64,000 nucleotides of DNA, from contig NZ_VKCZ01000020.1 of assembly GCF_009299835.1 (NCBI RefSeq), positions 620,001 through 684,000 of the forward strand, written 5' to 3'. Shown one piece after another: positions 8,798-17,910 of this stretch. The notes under the pieces are model-generated. The model was not told the origin of the DNA and did not search any database. It worked only from the letters and a program-made list of their open reading frames with translations. The translations under genes and the position numbers were made by a program. Position 1 is the first letter of the stretch. Every line of letters begins with the position of its first letter. Source of the stretch: Microlunatus speluncae. Lineage in GTDB: Bacteria; Actinomycetota; Actinomycetes; Propionibacteriales; Propionibacteriaceae.

Positions 8798-9645
8798 GCG
8801 CAACGCTGGCCGTCCGCGAACTGTGCAAGGATTTCCGGCTGCGCAGCGGGCTGCGGGTCAGCACCCTGGCCGCGGTCCGCGACGTCTCCTTCGAGCTGAT
8901 CTCCGGCCGGACCGTCGCCCTGGTCGGGCAGTCCGGGTCGGGCAAGTCGACCGTGGCCCGGATGATCACCCAGCTGGAGCGTCCGACCTCGGGTCAGCTG
9001 CTGCTCGACGGACGACCGGTCGGTCGGCGCGGGGCGGCACTGCGGCGCTACCGGGCCGAGGTCCAGCTGGTCTTCCAGGACCCGTTCGCCTCGCTGAATC
9101 CGTTCCACACGATCGGCCACCACCTGGAGCGGCCGCTGCGGATCAGCGGCCGGGCCACCGGCCGGGCGGCCCTGCGCGCCGCCGCCGTCGAACTGTTGGA
9201 ACGGGTCAACCTCACACCGCCGGAGCAGTATCTCGACCGGCGACCGCACGAGCTCAGCGGCGGCCAGCGGCAGCGAGTCGCGATCGCGCGGGCGCTGGCG
9301 CCCGGGCCGTCGGTGCTGGTGGCCGACGAGCCGGTGTCGATGCTCGACGTGTCGATCCGGCTCGGCGTGCTCAACCTGCTGGCCCGGCTGCAGCGGGAGG
9401 AGGGCCTGGCGCTGCTCTACATCACCCACGACCTGGCCACCGCGCGGCATTTCTCCGACGAGATCCTGGTGATGTTTCAGGGCCGGGTGGTCGAGCGCGG
9501 CGCCGCCGACGAGGTGATCCTCAATCCGCAAGCCGACTTCACCCGGGCGCTGCGCAACGCCTCGCCGGAGCCGGCGATGAGCCGTCGCTTCCTCGACGAG
9601 GCCCGCCGCCGCGGCGTACCGATGCCCGACCATGTCCGCGGGTGA
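8794..9645 (+). CDS. ABC importer ATPase, DppF/OppF type
   Basis: The 283-residue partner ATPase has Walker A GQSGSGKST, signature LSGGQRQRVAIARALA, a Walker B region ending LVADEPVSMLD and YITHDLATAR with the switch His. The motif VQLVFQDPFASLNP is typical of OppF/DppF Q-loops. Together with the previous gene product it powers the importer. Start and stop both overlap neighbours by 4 bp. Confidence 0.92.
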   Translation: MSATLAVRELCKDFRLRSGLRVSTLAAVRDVSFELISGRTVALVGQSGSGKSTVARMITQLERPTSGQLLLDGRPVGRRGAALRRYRAEVQLVFQDPFASLNPFHTIGHHLERPLRISGRATGRAALRAAAVELLERVNLTPPEQYLDRRPHELSGGQRQRVAIARALAPGPSVLVADEPVSMLDVSIRLGVLNLLARLQREEGLALLYITHDLATARHFSDEILVMFQGRVVERGAADEVILNPQADFTRALRNASPEPAMSRRFLDEARRRGVPMPDHVRG

Positions 9646-10511
9646 GGAGCAAACGGGATACAACTGTGGTTGTGCCGACCTTCGGGATGACCGTGCAGCG
9701 CAACGGCTGGACGCCGCGCAGCGAACACTTCTACAACCGGCTCGAGTCCGGGCTGGAGGAGGAGTTGATCCGGCACGGCCACACGGTGATCGTCAAGATC
9801 GTCGCCGACCGGGACGAGGAACGGGCCACCTTGGTCCGCTGGGCCGAGGACGGCTCGGTCGATGCCGTGGTCTGCAAGGACATCACGGTCGACGAGGACC
9901 TGGAGCAGGAGCTGCAGTCGCTCGGTCTCCACTACGCGGTGCTCGGTGACTCGAACCAGCCGCTCGGCCCGAACGCGGTGACCGTGGACAATGCCGGCGC
10001 GTTGCGCGAGGTGCTTGATCACCTCCGGGCGGCCGGCCACCGGCAGATCGACTGGCTCAGCGGGCCGCAGGCCCAGTGGCAGACCCACACCCGGCTCGGG
10101 GTCTTCGACTCCTATGTCGCCGACGGCCGGATCGAGGGCCGGGTCAGCGCGGCCGAGTACGACGAGGAGCGGTGCCGGGAGCTGGTCGCCGCCGCGATGA
10201 TCCGGGACCGGCCGCCGACCGCCTTCGTCCTGGACGGCGGCCATCTCGCCAGCGTCGCCGTCGAGGTGTTGCGCAAGCTCGGCTTCTCGGTCCCGGCCGA
10301 CGTGTCCCTGGTCTCCTGGGACGACTCCCTGGCCTGCCAGCGCGCCGTCCCGCCCGTCTCCGCCCTTGATCATCATGTCGAGGAGCTCGGCCGCGGCGTG
10401 GCCCGCTGCCTGATGGACGCCGTCGCCGGTCGCCCCCGCCGCGAAGCCGGCCCCCGCCCCGACCTCGTCGTCCGCGCCTCGACCGGATCAGTCGCCGTCC
10501 CCCGAGCCTGA
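9642..10511 (+). CDS. LacI-type sensor domain protein lacking a DNA-binding domain
   Basis: The 289-residue product matches the ligand-binding (periplasmic-binding-protein-like) half of LacI/GalR regulators: VTVDNAGALREVLDHLRAAGH, the sugar-contact region and a C-terminal DVSLVSWDDS segment are typical. It begins directly with the sensor fold (TTVVVPTFGM) and has no helix-turn-helix and no signal peptide, so it is probably cytoplasmic. The GTG start overlaps the DppF stop (GTGA), making it a coupled sixth gene of the importer operon. It may act as a ligand-dependent partner of another regulator or a sugar buffer. Both are inference. Another possibility is a LacI regulator that lost its HTH. 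Confidence 0.8.
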   Translation: MRSKRDTTVVVPTFGMTVQRNGWTPRSEHFYNRLESGLEEELIRHGHTVIVKIVADRDEERATLVRWAEDGSVDAVVCKDITVDEDLEQELQSLGLHYAVLGDSNQPLGPNAVTVDNAGALREVLDHLRAAGHRQIDWLSGPQAQWQTHTRLGVFDSYVADGRIEGRVSAAEYDEERCRELVAAAMIRDRPPTAFVLDGGHLASVAVEVLRKLGFSVPADVSLVSWDDSLACQRAVPPVSALDHHVEELGRGVARCLMDAVAGRPRREAGPRPDLVVRASTGSVAVPRA

Positions 10512-10522
10512 CGGACGGTTCC

Positions 10523-11218
10523 TCAGCCCTCCCGGCCGTCGACCTCGTACCGGTCGTGCAGGCGCATCCACTCGTACGGCGGATCCTGCGGCCGGCCGGG
10601 CGGCGTGTTCTCCCACGACTCCTGACGGCCGAACGGCGTCAGGTCGAGCAGGTCGAAGACGACCATGAACGGCTCCTCGCTGCGGGCGTAGCCGATCCAG
10701 GTGTGGAAGATCCGGGCACCGTCGCGCAGGAAGACGCTCATGCCCTGTCGTTCCTCGCCGTCGACGGTGACCCCGAAATCCTCGTTGAAGGTCGTGCGGC
10801 CGGATGAAACCCAGGGATAGGACCAACCCATCCGTTTCGCGAACCCGGTCAGCCGGTCCACCGGGGCCCGGGAAACCATGGCGAAGGAGGTGCGCCGGGC
10901 GTGCAGGTGGGACAGTGGGCCGATGTGATCGGCCATCATCGAGCAGCCGTCGCAGCCCGCGTCCCAGTCCGCCCCGTACATAAAGTGCTGCAGGAACAGT
11001 TGCCGCCGCCCGTCGAACAGATCGAGCAGCGTGACCGGCCCGTCGGGACCGTCGAACGTGTAGTCGGCGGTGATCTCGACCATCGGCAGCCGTCGTCGCT
11101 GCGCGCTCACCGTGTCCTTCAACCGCATCAGCGCCTTCTCCTGCAGCAACAGGGTGTCGCGCGCCTGCTGCCATTCCTCCCTGGACACGATCGGCGGGAG
11201 CCCGGACTGATCATTCAT
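10523..11218 (-). CDS. DUF899 family thioredoxin-like protein
   Basis: The 231-residue protein matches DUF899: an N-terminal SREEWQQAR helix, a LLDLFDGRRQLFLQHFMYG core and CDGCSMMAD, which places a CxxC pair at the position of a thioredoxin-like active site. Members have a thioredoxin-like fold but no proven reaction. It is convergent with the LacI-like gene (11 bp gap) and starts at the ATG at 11218. It stands alone as a transcription unit. Confidence 0.85.
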   Translation of the reverse strand: MNDQSGLPPIVSREEWQQARDTLLLQEKALMRLKDTVSAQRRRLPMVEITADYTFDGPDGPVTLLDLFDGRRQLFLQHFMYGADWDAGCDGCSMMADHIGPLSHLHARRTSFAMVSRAPVDRLTGFAKRMGWSYPWVSSGRTTFNEDFGVTVDGEERQGMSVFLRDGARIFHTWIGYARSEEPFMVVFDLLDLTPFGRQESWENTPPGRPQDPPYEWMRLHDRYEVDGREG

Positions 11219-11304
11219 GGCCGGATCATCGCAGGCGCGGGTGACAGAGTTGGCCTGGGCTGCCGAGGTGGAGCACGAACTGCGCGATCGTCCCCTGCGA
11301 CGGC

Positions 11305-11850
11305 TCAGGACAATGATTTGATCAAGAGCTCGAACTGCAGGTCGTCCCGGCGCGGGATGCCGAACCGTTCGTCGCCGTACGGGAACGGCGACAACTCACC
11401 GGTCCGGCGGTAGCCGCGCCGCTGGTACCAACCGATCAGGTCGTCCCGGGCGGTGATCACCGTCAGCTGCATGGTGCCGACGGCCCAGCTCTCGACCGCG
11501 ATCCGCTCTGCCTGCTCGAGCACCGTCCGCCCGAGCCCACCGCCCTGCTGGCCCGGATCGACCGCAAACATGCCGAAGTACGCGGCATCACCGCGGTGCT
11601 CCAGTTGGCAGCAGGCGACGATCAGTCCGCCACGCTCCGCGATGATCATCCGGCCGGCCGGGGAGTTGATCACCGCCCGCACACCCTCGGGATCGGTCCG
11701 CTGCCCGTCCAGCAGATCAGCCTCCGTGGTCCAACCGGCCCGACTGGCCTCGCCGCGATAGGCAGACTGGATCAGCGCGACCAGCCGGTCCACATCGGCA
11801 CCGGTCGCGTCGCGGAAGCTCAACCCCGTGCCGACGGAGACGTCATCCAT
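11305..11850 (-). CDS. GNAT-family N-acetyltransferase
   Basis: The 181-residue protein has the GNAT core: acetyl-CoA binding motif A reads VDPGQQGGGLGRTVLEQAE, followed by the conserved GWYQRRGYRRTGE near the C-terminus. It transfers an acetyl group to an amine on an unknown small molecule or protein. A strong GGAGGAG site lies 7 bp before the ATG. The next minus-strand gene is upstream at 11890. Confidence 0.9.
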   Translation of the reverse strand: MDDVSVGTGLSFRDATGADVDRLVALIQSAYRGEASRAGWTTEADLLDGQRTDPEGVRAVINSPAGRMIIAERGGLIVACCQLEHRGDAAYFGMFAVDPGQQGGGLGRTVLEQAERIAVESWAVGTMQLTVITARDDLIGWYQRRGYRRTGELSPFPYGDERFGIPRRDDLQFELLIKSLS

Positions 11851-11889
11851 CCGAACTCCTCCGGTCCAAGCAGTCGAGTCTGGCCGAGC

Positions 11890-12846
11890 TCACCTCGGGC
11901 ACCAGTCCTTCGCCGGCCCGCAGTCGTTGCCCTGCACGGCGATGATCTTGCCGGCCGCGTCGACCCAGACCCGCTGCTTCGGTGCGTCGACCCCGATGCC
12001 GTACGACAGCGTCGGTTCGCCGCCGCCGGGCGGCCGCATGATCCGCCAGTCCCAGGCCTGGCCGTCGAGCTTGGCCTTGGCCGGGATCGAGTCGAGCAGG
12101 TCGAGGGCCAGGGTCGGATCGACCGTCGTCGGATCGAAGATCGACTTGCTCGGAAACAGGGCGTCGGTGACCGAGGCCTGCGGCGCGGTCGTCGGATAGC
12201 GGATCACCCGCATCCCCTTCTCGGACCCGGCGACGTTGAGATCGACATGGACGAAGTCATTGAATCCGCCGACGCTCTCGGCCTGGTTGCCGTAGCTCGC
12301 GACGATCTCCTCGATCGCCCGGACGACATCGGCGGGGACATCGTCACTGAGCTCGGCGACCCGGGCGGAGCCGTCGAGCAACAGCCCGCCGGACTGCTCG
12401 GCGCCGGAGGCCCAGAGCTGGAGCCGCCCGACCTCGTCGACCCGGAAGGTGAGCCCGTCCTCCGGTGGTCGCAGCAGTTTCTCCCACTGCGGCAGCCGGT
12501 CCAGGTGAAGGTCGGCCAGCGGGACCGACGTCGGTGGATCAACCTCGGGATCGAGCTCCTCCGGCGAGTGCGGCTCCTCCCAGCCGGTCTTCTCACTGAA
12601 GTACTGGTACCCCCGGACCACCCCGTCGGAGGTCAACAGGTCGACCGCCAGTGCGCCCTGCTGGATCCACAGGCGGCGGAAGTGATCACGTCCGGTGGCG
12701 GCGATCAGCTTGTCGAGGCGGTCGACGACCCAGTCCGTGCTGGGCAGGATTCCCTGCGGCTGAAGGAATCCGGGCACGCATCCCGCAGCCAGCAGTCCGG
12801 TCCCGAGGATCGCGGTGCCGAGCAGGGAACGTCGCGTCAAGCTCAC
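11890..12846 (-). CDS. putative lipoprotein of unknown function
   Basis: The 318-residue protein has a signal peptide starting with a twin-arginine-like TRRSLLG and ending in the lipobox LLAAGC, so it is probably a membrane-anchored lipoprotein. The mature part alternates short beta-type segments and holds no motif I can name. The sequence LWASGAEQSGGLLLDG suggests a compact beta domain. The GTG start at 12846 gives a complete signal peptide. It is divergent from the phosphotransferase gene at 12998. Confidence 0.75.
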   Translation of the reverse strand: MSLTRRSLLGTAILGTGLLAAGCVPGFLQPQGILPSTDWVVDRLDKLIAATGRDHFRRLWIQQGALAVDLLTSDGVVRGYQYFSEKTGWEEPHSPEELDPEVDPPTSVPLADLHLDRLPQWEKLLRPPEDGLTFRVDEVGRLQLWASGAEQSGGLLLDGSARVAELSDDVPADVVRAIEEIVASYGNQAESVGGFNDFVHVDLNVAGSEKGMRVIRYPTTAPQASVTDALFPSKSIFDPTTVDPTLALDLLDSIPAKAKLDGQAWDWRIMRPPGGGEPTLSYGIGVDAPKQRVWVDAAGKIIAVQGNDCGPAKDWCPR

Positions 12847-12997
12847 CCGGCGACTGTAGCGGTCGCGGTGGCACCGGGCGCGGGACCCCGAGCCGGGTCA
12901 CGGCGCCGCGTCAAAACCGAGGAGCGCGCCGGCGAAGCTTCGGGGAGGATGGCCTCGATCCGATTGCCCCCGACCGATGAGAGAAGGCGTACCGAGC

Positions 12998-13933
12998 ATG
13001 AACCCCACTGTGGCCCGTGACGAGGTGCCCGACCTCGGCCCGGTCCCGACCCGTATTCCGGTCGACGAACGCCTGGTGCGCGAGTTGATCATGACCCAGT
13101 TCCCGCAGTGGTCGGAGCTGCCGATCCGCCGGGTGGCCGAGGAAGGGTGGGACAACCGGACCTTTCATCTCGGCCCGGAGTTGATGGTCCGGGTGCCGAG
13201 TGCGTACGAATACGGGCTGGCGGTGGAGAAGGAGCAGCGCTGGCTGCCGGTGCTGGCGCCGCAACTGCCGCTGCCGATCCCCGAGCCGGTCGCGCTGGGG
13301 GAGCCCGGCGCCGGCTATCCGTACCACTGGTCGGTGTATCGCTGGTTGCCGGGTGACCCGGTGAGCCGCGACGCGATCACCGACCTGACCGGGTTCGCGA
13401 CGGCGTTGGCCGACTTCCTGCTGGCGCTGCGGGCGATCGATGCCACCGACGCACCCGGACCCGGCCTGCACAACTGGTTTCGGGGTGGCACCCTGCTGAC
13501 CTTCGCGGCGCAGCTGGAGGAGAACCTGATCACGCTGGCCGGCTTGATCAACACCGAGGTCGTCACCGAGATCTGGCGGCTCGCGCTGGAGTCACCCTGG
13601 GACGGCGTCCCGCTCTGGTTCCACGGTGACGTGGCGTCCGGAAACCTGCTGCTGCGCGACGGGTCATTGGGGGCGGTGATCGACTTCGGCACCTGCGGCG
13701 CCGCCGATCCGGCCTGCGACCTGACCATCGCCTGGACGCTGCTGACCGGGGAGAGCCGGGCCGCGTTCCGTGATCGCTTGGCCGTGGACGAGGCGAGTTG
13801 GGCCCGTGGGCGGGGTTGGGCGCTGTGGAAGGCCCTGTCCGGCTATGCGGGGGCGGTCCGTGATGATCAAGCCGAGCCGATCGAGTCCCGCAGCGTCCTG
13901 GAGGAGATCGTCGCCGATCACCTCGCCCGATGA
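12998..13933 (+). CDS. APH-family phosphotransferase
   Basis: The 311-residue protein has the aminoglycoside phosphotransferase/choline kinase fold: the Brenner motif HGDVASGNLLL with catalytic Asp and metal-binding Asn, then AVIDFGTCGAADPACDL with the DFG-type metal Asp. The N-terminal lobe contains the nucleotide-binding GWDNRTFHLG. It phosphorylates a hydroxyl group; the substrate may be a small metabolite or an antibiotic. The ATG at 12998 was chosen over 12977 because GAGAAGG sits at the right distance. Its stop is adjacent to the convergent GMC oxidoreductase end. Confidence 0.88.
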   Translation: MNPTVARDEVPDLGPVPTRIPVDERLVRELIMTQFPQWSELPIRRVAEEGWDNRTFHLGPELMVRVPSAYEYGLAVEKEQRWLPVLAPQLPLPIPEPVALGEPGAGYPYHWSVYRWLPGDPVSRDAITDLTGFATALADFLLALRAIDATDAPGPGLHNWFRGGTLLTFAAQLEENLITLAGLINTEVVTEIWRLALESPWDGVPLWFHGDVASGNLLLRDGSLGAVIDFGTCGAADPACDLTIAWTLLTGESRAAFRDRLAVDEASWARGRGWALWKALSGYAGAVRDDQAEPIESRSVLEEIVADHLAR

Positions 13934-15994
13934 TCAACGCACGACGTCGTGGGCGATCCGGAGCGAGTTGGCCAAGATCGTCAGCACCGGATTGACCCCG
14001 CCGTTGGTGACGTGGGTGGAGCCGTCGACCAGCCGGACGTTGTCGTGGCCCCAGACCCGGCCGACCGGGTCGGTGACCGAGGTCCGGGGATTACTGCCCA
14101 TCCGGCAACTGCCGGCCTGATGCTGGCCGCCACTCGGCCCGCTCGGCCGGCCGCCGCGTGGCGCGATCACCCGGCTCGCGCCACTGGCGGTCAGCCACTC
14201 CGCCGCCCGTTCGGTGAGGAAGTCGCGGCCGCGGACGTCCTCGGCGTGCAGCGTCCCGCTGAGCCGAGCCACCCGGCTGCCGTACCGGTCGGTCACCGTC
14301 GGGTCGAGCCGGATCCGGGAGTCGGCGGTGGTGAGCTCCTGATACGGCCCGACCACGCGCAGGATCCGGCGCAGCCAGTGCCGCATGCCATCGCTCGTCG
14401 CGCGCCCCTGCGGCGGGATGACGCCCATGCCGACCAGATAGTCGTACGTGCTCGCCGGGGTCGGCACGAACTCCTCGGCGATCATGCCGCCGCCGATGAT
14501 CCCGTCGTTGCCGTGCCGGAAGTCGCAGCTGGCGATCGCCGGGCCGGGCCCGACCAGGTCGTTGATCTCGTCGTCGAACAGCCCGAGCGCGCCGCCGTAC
14601 GGGTGACCCTGCAGTTGCCGACCGACCTGATCGTGATCATTGCCGAGGCCCGCCGGTTCGTGATCATGGGCCGAGTTGAGCAGCAGCCGGGCGGTCTCGA
14701 TCGCCCCGGCGCCGAGCAGGAACTCCGCCGCGGCCACCTCGCCGTGCCAGAGCCCGCCGCTCGGATGATCACCGACCAGGGCCACGGCGATCACCCGTCC
14801 GGTCGGGTCGGTGATCAGCCGCTGCACCGTCGTGCCGAGCAGGACCGAACAGTTGCCGGTCGCCACCGCCGCCGGGATCGCGGTGTTGTGGGTGCCGCCC
14901 TTGGCCTCCACCGGGCAGGCGAAGCCGACACACTGGGAGCAACGCCGACAGCCCGGCCGGCCGCCGTGATCTTGTGAGTTGATCAACAGCGGCACCGGCA
15001 CCGTCGACCAGCCGAGCCGCTCGGCGCCGGCCGCGAGCCGGTCGCCCGGCCGGTTGCCGGCAATCGGGGGCATCGGATACTCCCGGCTGCGCGGGCCCGC
15101 CCACGGGTCACCGCCGCTCGCCCCACTGACGCCGAACCGCCACTCGGCCTCGCTGTAGAACGGCTCCAGGTCGGCATAGCTGATCGGCCAGTCGGCCAGA
15201 GCGCTGCCGTCCGGGATCCCGTAACGGCTGGCCATCCGGAAGTCGTCCGGCGCGAACCGCCAGGCCTGCGCCCCGTAGACCCGGGTGCCGCCGCCGAGCG
15301 TGTGCGCGTTGCCGCCCCACCCCGAGTCGCTGGGCCCGACCTCGGTGACCGTGCCGCCGATCTCGAGCGTCCGCGGCCAGCCGCCGCCACGCAGATCGGT
15401 CAACCGGTCCAGCCCGAAATTGACCCGTGGGTTGCGCAGATGATCACGGCTCAGCTCGGCCACCGGCGGCGCCGTGCCCGCCTCGATGATCAATACCGAC
15501 CGACCGGACTCCGCCAGCACCTGCGCCGTCGCCCCGCCACCCGCCCCGCCGCCGACAACCACCGCGTCGTAGCGCGGCCGAAGCTGCGCCGGCGTGATCC
15601 AGCCCTCCTGCCCGTACGAGATCGTCGGCAACGGATCGGGCCAACCGTCCGCCGCCGCGGCCGACCAGCCGACCTGGGACCAGGCGTGCGGCGTGCTGTA
15701 ATAGTGAGCGTTGATCAGCCGGGCCAGCCAGGGATAGCGCGGATCCTGCTCGGCCAGGCGCTCCAGCACCGCCAGGCGTTGATCATGATCGAGCGCGATG
15801 AACCCGCGACCGTGCTCTGCGTTGGCCAGACCATCGGCCTGGTCCAGGACGGCCTCGACCTCCGGCCCGAGCTCGGCGCGCTCGTTCCGTTCGACCTCCT
15901 GGAGGAAGCCGACGACATCCCAGGGTCCGGGATCGTCAGTCCCGATGATCGTCTCGGCAACAGCGGTGAGCAGTCCGGCCCGATCGTTGATCAT
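13934..15994 (-). CDS. GMC-family FAD oxidoreductase with N-terminal helper domain
   Basis: The 686-residue flavoenzyme has two parts. Residues 1 to about 135 look like the small gluconate 2-dehydrogenase subunit 3 type domain. The rest is a GMC oxidoreductase: the dinucleotide-binding site VVVGGGAGGGATAQVL, the GGGTRVYGAQAWRF segment and the C-terminal GSTHVTNGGVNPVLTILA with HQAGSCRMG. A cysteine group, CRRCSQCVGFAC, lies mid-protein and could hold an iron-sulfur cluster as in FAD-dependent glucose dehydrogenases. It probably oxidises a sugar or polyol. The ATG at 15994 follows a good GAGGATAGGGG site. Fusion of the helper domain to the catalytic chain is less usual than separate subunits. 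Confidence 0.88.
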   Translation of the reverse strand: MINDRAGLLTAVAETIIGTDDPGPWDVVGFLQEVERNERAELGPEVEAVLDQADGLANAEHGRGFIALDHDQRLAVLERLAEQDPRYPWLARLINAHYYSTPHAWSQVGWSAAAADGWPDPLPTISYGQEGWITPAQLRPRYDAVVVGGGAGGGATAQVLAESGRSVLIIEAGTAPPVAELSRDHLRNPRVNFGLDRLTDLRGGGWPRTLEIGGTVTEVGPSDSGWGGNAHTLGGGTRVYGAQAWRFAPDDFRMASRYGIPDGSALADWPISYADLEPFYSEAEWRFGVSGASGGDPWAGPRSREYPMPPIAGNRPGDRLAAGAERLGWSTVPVPLLINSQDHGGRPGCRRCSQCVGFACPVEAKGGTHNTAIPAAVATGNCSVLLGTTVQRLITDPTGRVIAVALVGDHPSGGLWHGEVAAAEFLLGAGAIETARLLLNSAHDHEPAGLGNDHDQVGRQLQGHPYGGALGLFDDEINDLVGPGPAIASCDFRHGNDGIIGGGMIAEEFVPTPASTYDYLVGMGVIPPQGRATSDGMRHWLRRILRVVGPYQELTTADSRIRLDPTVTDRYGSRVARLSGTLHAEDVRGRDFLTERAAEWLTASGASRVIAPRGGRPSGPSGGQHQAGSCRMGSNPRTSVTDPVGRVWGHDNVRLVDGSTHVTNGGVNPVLTILANSLRIAHDVVR

Positions 15995-16286
15995 CCCCCT
16001 ATCCTCTCCCGCCCCCTGGCCGCCGCGTCGCCGGGAGTGCCGGATTCGGGACGGAATCCCGGGCGTTCGGACCGCGGCCGGCCGCGGCGCAGAGGATCGG
16101 GGAAGATCGAGCCGGGTGTACCCGGCTGCGGATTCCCCAATGAGGCCGGTAGCACTACGGCTGAGCAGAGGTAGGGGGTTCGGAGCCGTTGGGAGGTCTG
16201 GATCGGCCCAGCCTTCGGTGCTCCGGATGGCTACTGGGCGGCCTCCTGCGTCCGCGCGCTTCGAACTCCGAACGGTGGACTCTCCT
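15995..16286. other. intergenic region with nested inverted repeat
   Basis: This 292-bp gap lies between the GMC gene start and the end of the kinase gene, both on the minus strand. It holds a short hairpin AGCCGGG-TGTA-CCCGGCT near 16110-16127 and the nested inverted repeat at 16178-16273. No gene is visible in it. Confidence 0.6.
16178..16273. repeat. nested long-range inverted repeat
   Basis: Outer arms GTTCGGAG (16178-16185) and CTCCGAAC (16266-16273) pair perfectly. Inside them GGAGG (16192-16196) pairs with CCTCC (16242-16246), and GCCCAG (16206-16211) with CTGGGC (16234-16239). Together they form a plausible extended hairpin downstream of the histidine kinase stop. It could end transcription of the two-component operon. 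Confidence 0.6.
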
Positions 16287-17843
16287 TCAGGGCGAGTTGG
16301 GTGCCCCCAGGTGTGGGGTGGGCCGGACCGGCAGCGTGATCGTGAATTCGGTGTGGCCGGGCTCGCTGGACACCGAGACGGAGCCGTCGTGGGCCTCGAC
16401 CACGGCGGCGACGATGGCGAGGCCGAGGCCGGTGCTGCCACCCTGGGCGGCGCCGGCGGTACGGGCGCGGCTGACCTCGGCCCGGGTGAAGCGCTCGAAG
16501 ACGTGGTCGCGGATATCGGGCGGGATGCCGGGGCCGTTGTCGCGGACGGAGATCATGAGTTGATCGTGTCCCGGGGTCAGCCGGGTCTGCACCACGGTGC
16601 CGGCGGGGGTGTGGGTGCGGGCGTTGGCGAGCAGATTGACCAGGACCTGGTGCACTCGGTGCTGATCGAGCATCGCCTCGACCGGCTCGGGCGGCAGGTC
16701 GAGCTCCCAGCGGTGATCGGGGCCGGCGGCCCGGGCGTCGCTGACCGCGTTGATCACCAGCTCGGACAGGTCGGTCAGCCGAAGATCGAGTTCCGGCCGG
16801 TCATCCAGCCGGGCCAACAGCAGCAGATCTTCGACCAGCACCGACATCCGGCCGGCCTCGGCGTCGATCCGGTCCAACGCGTGGGCGGTGTCCGGCACGA
16901 GTTGATCACGGTCCCGGCGGGTCAGTTCGGCGTAGCCGCGGATGGCGGCCAACGGATTGCGCAACTCGTGCGAGGCATCGGCCACGAACCGCCGGACCTT
17001 GGTCTCGCTCGCCTGCCGGGCGGTCAGCGCGGCGTCGACGTTGGCCAGCAGGTGATTCAGGGCCTGGCCGACTCGGCCGACCTCCGACACCGGGTCGGCA
17101 TCGGCCGCCGGCACCCGGACCCCGACCGCGACCTCGCCGCGATCCAGGCGAAGCGCCGACACCTGTTGGGCGACCGCGGCGACCCGGTTCAGGGGTCGCA
17201 GGCTGCGGGTGATCAACGGCCGCGCGACCACCCCCGCCCCGACCGTCGCCAAGATCACCAGGATCCCTTCCACGATGATCAAGTTGGCCAGGGTGCGATC
17301 CACCGCGCCGGCCGGGATGCCGGTGACCAGGGTGAACTGCCCGCCGGGCAACAGCGAAATCTCCTGCGCGATGATCCGATAGCTGCCGAGCCCCGGCAGC
17401 ACCACCGACCGCGGCTGCCGGTCGGCGGCGACCTCGGTCAGTGCCGCCGCCGCGGCGGACGGGAGCTTGCGTCCCCGCTGATCGGTGAGCAGCTTGCTGT
17501 CGGCGTACTTTCCGTCGTCGTGCAACAGCACATAGAAGGTGCCGTCCGGCTGTCCGCCCGGGGTCAGGAGCAGGCTTTCCGGGCCGGGCTTGAGCATCCC
17601 GGCGACATCCTGGAGTTGGCCGTCCAGGGTCTGCAGCAGGAGTTGGCGCGTGGCCAGCGCGGTGATCATCGCGAGGGCGATGGCGACGCCGGCCACCAGG
17701 GCGACGACCCGCAGCACCAGCCGACGGCCGAGAGTTCCCTGGGCCGCGCCGAACACACCCGTCGGGACCGGCGGCGGTTGGGGTCGTTTGGGTGGCCCGG
17801 CAGCGGCCCGACCGGGATCAGTCGGCGCGACTTCGCCGGACAT
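16287..17843 (-). CDS. sensor histidine kinase, two membrane segments with HAMP
   Basis: The 518-residue kinase has a Pro-rich cytoplasmic N-terminus, one membrane helix (about residues 35-60), an extracellular sensor domain, a second helix (LIIVEGILVILATVGAGVV), a HAMP linker and a HisKA/HATPase_c core. The phosphoacceptor His is near residue 292 in ASHELRNPLAAI. N-box NLLANARTHTP, G1 DNGPGIP, F-box FERF and G2 GSTGLGLAIV are intact. It phosphorylates the response regulator encoded just upstream. The start is uncertain: the frame allows GTG 17855, ATG 17849 or ATG 17843; I prefer 17843 because GGGTGG is well spaced before it. The signal is unknown. Confidence 0.92.
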   Translation of the reverse strand: MSGEVAPTDPGRAAAGPPKRPQPPPVPTGVFGAAQGTLGRRLVLRVVALVAGVAIALAMITALATRQLLLQTLDGQLQDVAGMLKPGPESLLLTPGGQPDGTFYVLLHDDGKYADSKLLTDQRGRKLPSAAAAALTEVAADRQPRSVVLPGLGSYRIIAQEISLLPGGQFTLVTGIPAGAVDRTLANLIIVEGILVILATVGAGVVARPLITRSLRPLNRVAAVAQQVSALRLDRGEVAVGVRVPAADADPVSEVGRVGQALNHLLANVDAALTARQASETKVRRFVADASHELRNPLAAIRGYAELTRRDRDQLVPDTAHALDRIDAEAGRMSVLVEDLLLLARLDDRPELDLRLTDLSELVINAVSDARAAGPDHRWELDLPPEPVEAMLDQHRVHQVLVNLLANARTHTPAGTVVQTRLTPGHDQLMISVRDNGPGIPPDIRDHVFERFTRAEVSRARTAGAAQGGSTGLGLAIVAAVVEAHDGSVSVSSEPGHTEFTITLPVRPTPHLGAPNSP

Positions 17844-17910
17844 GATCATCACCACCCATCGACCCGAGGACCATGATCAGTTGCGGACGACGGCAGCGTA
17901 CCGACAGCAC

